The notes beneath the pieces were generated by a model, which saw nothing but the letters and a program-made list of their open reading frames with translations, ran no database searches and was not told the origin of the DNA. From Breoghania sp. (GTDB lineage: Bacteria > Pseudomonadota > Alphaproteobacteria > Rhizobiales > Stappiaceae): 64,000 bases of DNA. Shown here piece after piece: positions 59,892 to 64,000 of this stretch (position 1 is the first letter of the stretch; each line of letters begins with the position of its first letter). A program made the position numbers and the translations under genes. The stretch is taken from NCBI RefSeq assembly GCF_963674635.1, contig NZ_OY771475.1, positions 3,951,001 to 4,015,000 on the forward strand, written 5' to 3'.

Positions 59892-61061
59892 ATGCGTACC
59901 CAGGTCGCCATTATCGGCGCTGGCCCTTCGGGCCTGCTTTTGTCCCAGATCCTGCATAAGGCCGGGATCGACAGCGTGGTTCTTGAACGCAAGTCGCTCG
60001 ATTACGTGCTCGGCCGCATCCGTGCCGGTGTGCTGGAGCAGGGGCTTGTCGACATGCTGGATGCGGCGGGCGTCGGCAGCCGCATGCATGCTGAAGGCCA
60101 TGTTCACGACGGCACCGAGCTCAGCTTCGAAAACAAGCGCCACCGGATCGACTTCAAGGCCCTGACCGGCAAGAGCGTCATGGTCTATGGCCAGACCGAG
60201 GTCACCAAGGATCTCGTGGACGCGCGTCAGGGCGCCGATGCCAAGCTCATCTACGAGGCGGAAGACGTCGCGTTGCACGACTTCGATACGGACAAGCCGT
60301 GGGTCACCTATCGCAAGGATGGCGTGGAGCATCGTATCGATTGCGATTACATCGCGGGCTGTGACGGCTATCACGGGGTTTCGCGCGCCAGCGCCCCGCA
60401 AAGTGTGTTGAAGACCTTCGAGCGTATCTATCCCTTCGGCTGGCTGGGCATCCTGTCGGAAACACCGCCGGTTTCCGATGAGCTCATCTATGCCCGCCAC
60501 GAACGCGGCTTCGCGCTGTGTTCCATGCGCTCCGACGTGCTGTCGCGCTACTATGTGCAGGTGCCGCTCGACGACAAGGTGGAGGCGTGGTCGGACGAAC
60601 GCTTCTGGGACGAGCTTCGCCTGCGCATCGACGAGAAGGCGGCCGACACCATCGTGACGGGGCCGTCCATCGAGAAGTCGATCGCGCCGTTGCGCAGTTT
60701 CGTGGCCGAGCCGATGAAATTCGGGCGGATGTTCCTTGTGGGCGATGCGGCCCATATCGTGCCGCCGACCGGGGCCAAGGGGCTGAACCTTGCCGCCTCC
60801 GACGTCCATTACCTGTCGCAGGCGCTGATCGCCTTCTATGGCGAGCGCGATGGCGGGCTGATCGAGGCCTATTCGGAAAACGCGCTCAGGCGGATCTGGA
60901 AGGCGGAGCGTTTCTCCTGGTGGATGACGGGGCTGATGCACACCTTCCCCGACGCCGCGCCCTTTGAGCAGCGCATGCAGCTTGCCGAGCTCGACTATGT
61001 GACCTCGTCAACCGCAGGCGCGGCCGCCATGGCGGAGAACTATGTCGGCCTGCCCTACTAG
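59892..61061 (+). CDS. pobA: 4-hydroxybenzoate 3-monooxygenase
   Basis: 389 residues. FAD-binding GAGPSGLLLSQILHKAGID, the PHBH-specific GRIRAGVLEQGLVDML, DGYHGVSRASAP (middle motif) and FLVGDAAHIVPPTGAKGLNLAASD, the second FAD motif. The C-terminal AMAENYVGLPY is typical and contains the substrate-region Tyr. It hydroxylates p-hydroxybenzoate to protocatechuate with NADPH and O2. The usual regulator pobR and the pca genes are not adjacent. The gene sits alone downstream of tRNA-Glu. Confidence 0.95.
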   Translation: MRTQVAIIGAGPSGLLLSQILHKAGIDSVVLERKSLDYVLGRIRAGVLEQGLVDMLDAAGVGSRMHAEGHVHDGTELSFENKRHRIDFKALTGKSVMVYGQTEVTKDLVDARQGADAKLIYEAEDVALHDFDTDKPWVTYRKDGVEHRIDCDYIAGCDGYHGVSRASAPQSVLKTFERIYPFGWLGILSETPPVSDELIYARHERGFALCSMRSDVLSRYYVQVPLDDKVEAWSDERFWDELRLRIDEKAADTIVTGPSIEKSIAPLRSFVAEPMKFGRMFLVGDAAHIVPPTGAKGLNLAASDVHYLSQALIAFYGERDGGLIEAYSENALRRIWKAERFSWWMTGLMHTFPDAAPFEQRMQLAELDYVTSSTAGAAAMAENYVGLPY

Positions 61062-61174
61062 GGCCGGTCGATGCGCCAGCTGACTGTTGTTGTCGGTGTC
61101 CCCGCTTTGTCACCTGTCACAGGGCGCCTGTCACGGGCGGGTGGGGGCACCGGTCAATTGTGGCGGTCGGTTCT

Positions 61175-62395
61175 TCAGGAAGCGGTGGCGCGTTGCTTGC
61201 CGCCGCGCGCCTTGGCCGGTGTCTTCGCTGGAGCCTTGTCCGAGCCCTGCGCGGGGGGCTTCTGCTCACGCATCTGCTTGCGCAGGGTGCGGATGCGATC
61301 GGCGAGGCTCTCTTCTGCGCCAGTGCGACCCTTGCCATTGAGGCTGCGGGGCGGCTCGCCATCCAGAATGGCGTCCGTGGGTGAGCCTTCTCCCTCGATT
61401 GCGGCAGTCAGGGCGACGAACTCCGCGGCAAGAGAGGTGATGTGGTTGCGCAGGAGGCGGGTTTCCTCCTCTTCGCTCGCGTTCACCTCGTCGAAGCGCG
61501 ACCGCAGATGATCGTGCTCGGCGGAAAGGCGGTTCAACTCCTCCGCAAGGGCGTTGTTTTCCGCCTCAAGCGAGGCGAGCACGGCTTCCAGATTGTCCCC
61601 GGATGAGCCTTGAAGCGCCTCCATCTGCAACGACAGGCGGGTGATCTCGGCCTGGGATTCCACCTTCTGGCTTTCCAGATCGAGGATCATGGCCTCCATC
61701 TTCTTCAAGGCGGCGTCAGCAGATGTGCGGGGCTTGAGCGGCTGCGTCGACTTCTCGAAGCTCTTGTCGTCCAGCTCGCGGCGCAACGCGTCCACTTCGC
61801 TTTCCAGCCGCAAAATCCTGGCGGCATCGGCGGTGTGGCGGGCCTTGTGACCGGCGATCTCTTCTTCCAGCTCGGCAATGGAGACGCTGAAATTGCCCGA
61901 GACGACCGGGGTCTCTTCCATGCGTATAGCTTCGGCGCGCGCCATCTCCGCGATCTGCTTGATGCGTTCGTCGAGCGTGCGCTCCGTTTCGCGAAGTCGT
62001 GCGGAAAGGCGGGCAATGCTCTCCTGTTTGGCCAGCAGCTCCGCCCGCAAATTCTCCTCGCGCTCTTCAAGTTCGCGCACCGCCGCGGCCTTGCTGTCGC
62101 GTTCCAGAAAGGCGGCCTTCAGCGCCTCGCGCGCTTCCGTTACTTCCAGCGACTGGCGGACCATGCGCTCCTTCAGGCCCTCCGCGCCCAATTCCAGCCG
62201 TCGCGTCTTGACCGCATATTCGGCGCGAAGCTGATCGCGCGCGGCGCGGGCCTCGGAAAGCGTCATGGGGGAGGTCGCTTCGAAAGAACGGCGCGTAAGG
62301 CGAACCGCACGGCGCCACAAGGCAGGGCCGAGCACCAGCATCGAAAGGCCCGCGGTCAGAAAACCGAGAGCGAAATACATTGCTGCGTTGATCAC
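61175..62395 (-). CDS. membrane-anchored coiled-coil protein, unknown function
   Basis: 406 residues if started at the GTG at 62395 (MINAAMYFALGFLTAGLS); an ATG five codons later is possible. One N-terminal membrane helix (about 6-28), a basic patch RRAVRLTRRSF, then an almost continuous coiled coil (about 50-330: LREAEEREENLRAELLA-like heptads, ARILRLESEVDALRRELDD, AENNALAEELNRLSAEHDHL). A short linker and a Lys/Ala/Pro-rich tail complete it. I recognise no enzyme domain. Such proteins are annotated as hypothetical in Rhizobiales. A role as cytoplasmic-face scaffold is inference. Confidence 0.75.
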   Translation of the reverse strand: MINAAMYFALGFLTAGLSMLVLGPALWRRAVRLTRRSFEATSPMTLSEARAARDQLRAEYAVKTRRLELGAEGLKERMVRQSLEVTEAREALKAAFLERDSKAAAVRELEEREENLRAELLAKQESIARLSARLRETERTLDERIKQIAEMARAEAIRMEETPVVSGNFSVSIAELEEEIAGHKARHTADAARILRLESEVDALRRELDDKSFEKSTQPLKPRTSADAALKKMEAMILDLESQKVESQAEITRLSLQMEALQGSSGDNLEAVLASLEAENNALAEELNRLSAEHDHLRSRFDEVNASEEEETRLLRNHITSLAAEFVALTAAIEGEGSPTDAILDGEPPRSLNGKGRTGAEESLADRIRTLRKQMREQKPPAQGSDKAPAKTPAKARGGKQRATAS

Positions 62396-62789
62396 GTTCC
62401 GGCCCCGTCTACGCCGTTCAAGCTGGCCTTGAACATATCTAAGACCCAATACCGGAACTTGCACGTCCCGCCAAGTCCCGAGCGGGGCCTGACGACCGGG
62501 TCTTCACCCTTTCGCGTGCAGCGTTTCGTGTGCACAACCTTGTTCGGTCCGTGACGCCCGCAGGGAGCATCATGACCCCGGTTGCGCAGGGTCTGCGATC
62601 ACTTTTTCAAAGCGTGTCGATCTTGCCGCCCCTCGCAAGGAGGCGCGACTGCGGATCGGCATCCAGCAGATCACAGTTTGGTAAACAAAGCCTCAGGAAA
62701 GCGCCTGCGCGATCCCGAGACCTCTCGCATGTCCCGATCGGCGCACAAATGGGGGCGCCGCGAAAATGTCCCGGATCCGGGACAATGCC
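62396..62789. other. 394 bp spacer between the coiled-coil gene and eipA
   Basis: Contains the promoter of the coiled-coil gene (minus) and the eipA terminator at 62763-62784. No RNA gene or ORF supported. Confidence 0.45.
62763..62784 (-). terminator. terminator after eipA
   Basis: TGTCCCGGATCCGGGACA is an 18-base perfect palindrome (62767-62784), followed on the minus strand by TTTTC, six bases beyond the eipA stop. Confidence 0.65.
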
Positions 62790-63389
62790 TCAGAAGGGGT
62801 TCCAGGTCGGCTTGGGCGTGAATTTCAGATAGCCGATATTGACGCCGAGGCGCGCCCCGACGCCGGCGCGGATCGGCACGACATAGATGTTCTGGTTGGA
62901 AAGAACCGTCATGCCGAACCCGCCGACGAGATAGGCGGAGCCGTTGACGCCCACATAGCGGCGGTGAATGGCCTCCACGGAGGGCAGATTGTAGACCAGC
63001 ATCATGACGCGCGCGCCGTCGCCGCCGAAATCCCAGCCCACGGAAGGGCCCTGCCAGAACACCTTGTGGGTGCCGGCATTGCGGGTATAGAGGGCGCCTT
63101 CGCCATAACGGGCCCCGGCCACGATCGCGGCGGAGCCTTCTTCACCCAGAATGTAGCCGTTCGGCTCGCCGTATTTGGCGACGGCATTCTCCACGACGGA
63201 GGCCAGGCCGCCGGAGACCTTGCCGAAAAAGCGATGGCCCGCGTCGACGACTTCATCCTGCGAATAGGAATCGCTGCCCGGTGCCTGGGCATGGCCCGGC
63301 GCAGCGCCCAGACTGGCGGCGAGGATGGTGGCGGCAAACAGGGCGGGCGCCGCGAGACGCGTCACCATCTTCCTGATCGGCAAAAACAT
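62790..63389 (-). CDS. eipA: DUF1134 family periplasmic protein (EipA-like)
   Basis: 199 residues. Signal peptide about 1-35 (ALFAATILAASLGAAPGHAQA) with AAGGAG eight bases before the ATG. The mature part has DEVVDAGHRFFGKVSGGLAS, GYILGEEGSAAIVAGARYGEG, KVFWQGPSVGWDFGGDG and AGVGARLGVNIGYLKFTPK. This pattern matches the alphaproteobacterial DUF1134 family, named EipA in Brucella abortus, where it supports cell-envelope integrity. A SYLF/Ysc84-type lipid-binding protein is the other possible reading, given the GxGxxxG-rich barrel-like segments. Divergent from the YHS protein gene. Confidence 0.8.
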   Translation of the reverse strand: MFLPIRKMVTRLAAPALFAATILAASLGAAPGHAQAPGSDSYSQDEVVDAGHRFFGKVSGGLASVVENAVAKYGEPNGYILGEEGSAAIVAGARYGEGALYTRNAGTHKVFWQGPSVGWDFGGDGARVMMLVYNLPSVEAIHRRYVGVNGSAYLVGGFGMTVLSNQNIYVVPIRAGVGARLGVNIGYLKFTPKPTWNPF

Positions 63390-63521
63390 TCACGGACTCC
63401 TTCAATGCCATGGGCAGGATATCGGTGCAGGATTCCCACGCGGCGTGCAGGCCGCTCCGGATCGATGTTATGATGCGCGAACGGCTCAAGCACACAGCCG
63501 GACGCGCCTGAAAGCGAATCA

Positions 63522-64000
63522 ATGACACAGTTTAATCAAAATCCGGCAACGATTGGGCCAAGCCGCATCCTGGCGGGTGGAAAATGTCTCGCTTTTTTCC
63601 TGGTGACCCTGTCCCTGATGCTTGCCTCGGGGCTGCCGGGGCTTGCACAGAATGGTGGGTCGAGAGGCGAGGAGGCTGCCGGCAAGGACATGGCGCAGGC
63701 CGGGGGCGACGGTGAAGCGATGCAGGCCGATGGCGCGAAAGAGGCCGATGATGCGAGCGGGGCCGATGATGCGACCGGGGCCGATGATGCGACCGGGGCC
63801 AATGCGGCGGGCCGCCCGCGCCGCGCGGCGACGCGATCCGCCAAGCCGCGCCCCGACGCCTACACGATCCCGGAACGGTTCGTGCTCGTCGATCCTTCCA
63901 ACGGCCTTGCCATTGGCGGATATGATCCGGTTGCCTTCTTTGTCGATCACAGGGCGAGGCCCGGCAGGCGGGAGTTTGAGCTGGTCTGGTCAAAGACCAT
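63522..64000 (+). CDS. YHS-domain protein with signal peptide (partial, runs off right edge)
   Basis: Open from the ATG at 63522 to the window end, at least 159 residues and no stop. N-terminal basic stretch plus hydrophobic segment (about 20-40: LAFFLVTLSLMLASGLPGLA), then a low-complexity acidic region with three copies of an ADDA(S/T)G hexapeptide, then a basic Pro/Arg stretch and the start of a YHS-type domain (GLAIGGYDPVAFFVDHRARPG). YHS-domain proteins are usually linked to metal or copper handling. Divergent from eipA. The C-terminal part must be read beyond the window. Confidence 0.75.
   Translation, partial: MTQFNQNPATIGPSRILAGGKCLAFFLVTLSLMLASGLPGLAQNGGSRGEEAAGKDMAQAGGDGEAMQADGAKEADDASGADDATGADDATGANAAGRPRRAATRSAKPRPDAYTIPERFVLVDPSNGLAIGGYDPVAFFVDHRARPGRREFELVWSKT
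63744..63797 (+). repeat. 18 bp tandem repeat within the YHS-protein gene
   Basis: Three consecutive units GCCGATGATGCGACCGGG (first unit has AGC for ACC) code for ADDASG-ADDATG-ADDATG. The unit length keeps the frame, so copy number may vary among strains. Confidence 0.85.

Overview
This window is a GC-rich chromosomal stretch that reads as an alphaproteobacterium of the Hyphomicrobiales (Rhizobiales) type. The evidence is the gene order and RNA families: tkt-gap-pgk-fba, a DUF4164 gene with zapA followed by a 6S RNA and 5-FTHF cyclo-ligase, ybgC-tolQRAB-pal-cpoB-tilS-ftsH-glmM, an alphaproteobacterial serC leader before serC-serA, an EipA/DUF1134 protein and CtrA-type boxes. A Stappiaceae-like origin is possible, but that is only my inference. 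Nearly all genes are vertically inherited housekeeping genes. No phage, transposase, CRISPR array or plasmid function is visible.

Layout. 1-5.2 kb (minus): a MotA/TolQ-like and MotB/OmpA-like pair (the latter cut by the left edge), suhB, efp, a Sel1-repeat protein and a ThiE-like protein with degenerate motifs. 5.4-11.1 kb (minus): central carbon genes fba (class I), pgk, gap and tkt. 11.7-15.5 kb (plus): DUF4164, zapA, 6S RNA, 5-FTHF cyclo-ligase, ymdB and yebC. 15.5-17.3 kb (minus): a GNAT acetyltransferase and a TauE/SafE permease. 17.5-20 kb: ruvC-ruvA-ruvB, with an inverted-repeat element between ruvA and ruvB. 20.1-25.6 kb: a DUF3096 micro-protein, a TetR regulator plus Old Yellow Enzyme pair sharing a palindromic operator, a chemoreceptor and L-lactate dehydrogenase. 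25.9-38 kb: the Tol-Pal envelope system followed by tilS, ftsH and glmM. 38-43 kb: an AT-rich 0.8 kb spacer with CtrA-like boxes, an outer-membrane beta-barrel gene and serC-serA. 43-46 kb: two DMT transporters separated by a nest of intergenic repeats. 46-49.2 kb: purA and a membrane protein of unknown function. 49.2-51.4 kb: a TPP riboswitch, a leader ORF and two of the three parts of an HMP/thiamine-precursor ABC transporter. 51.4-53.6 kb: a CHASE2 adenylate cyclase. 53.8-56.8 kb: a tightly overlapping nitroreductase / AMP-ligase / thiolase operon. 56.9-64 kb: rpoH, rluD, a DUF6476 protein, tRNA-Glu, pobA, a coiled-coil membrane protein, EipA and a YHS-domain protein cut by the right edge.

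The parts most worth following up are three. First, the three-gene ATGA-linked operon at 53.8-56.8 kb, whose thiolase lacks two of the usual catalytic residues. Second, the TPP riboswitch, whose predicted switching helices control a 31-codon leader ORF that is ATGA-coupled to the transporter permease. Third, the divergent rluD/DUF6476 pair, whose start codons share a single CATG. All calls come from reading the sequence and recalling family motifs. No database search was run.
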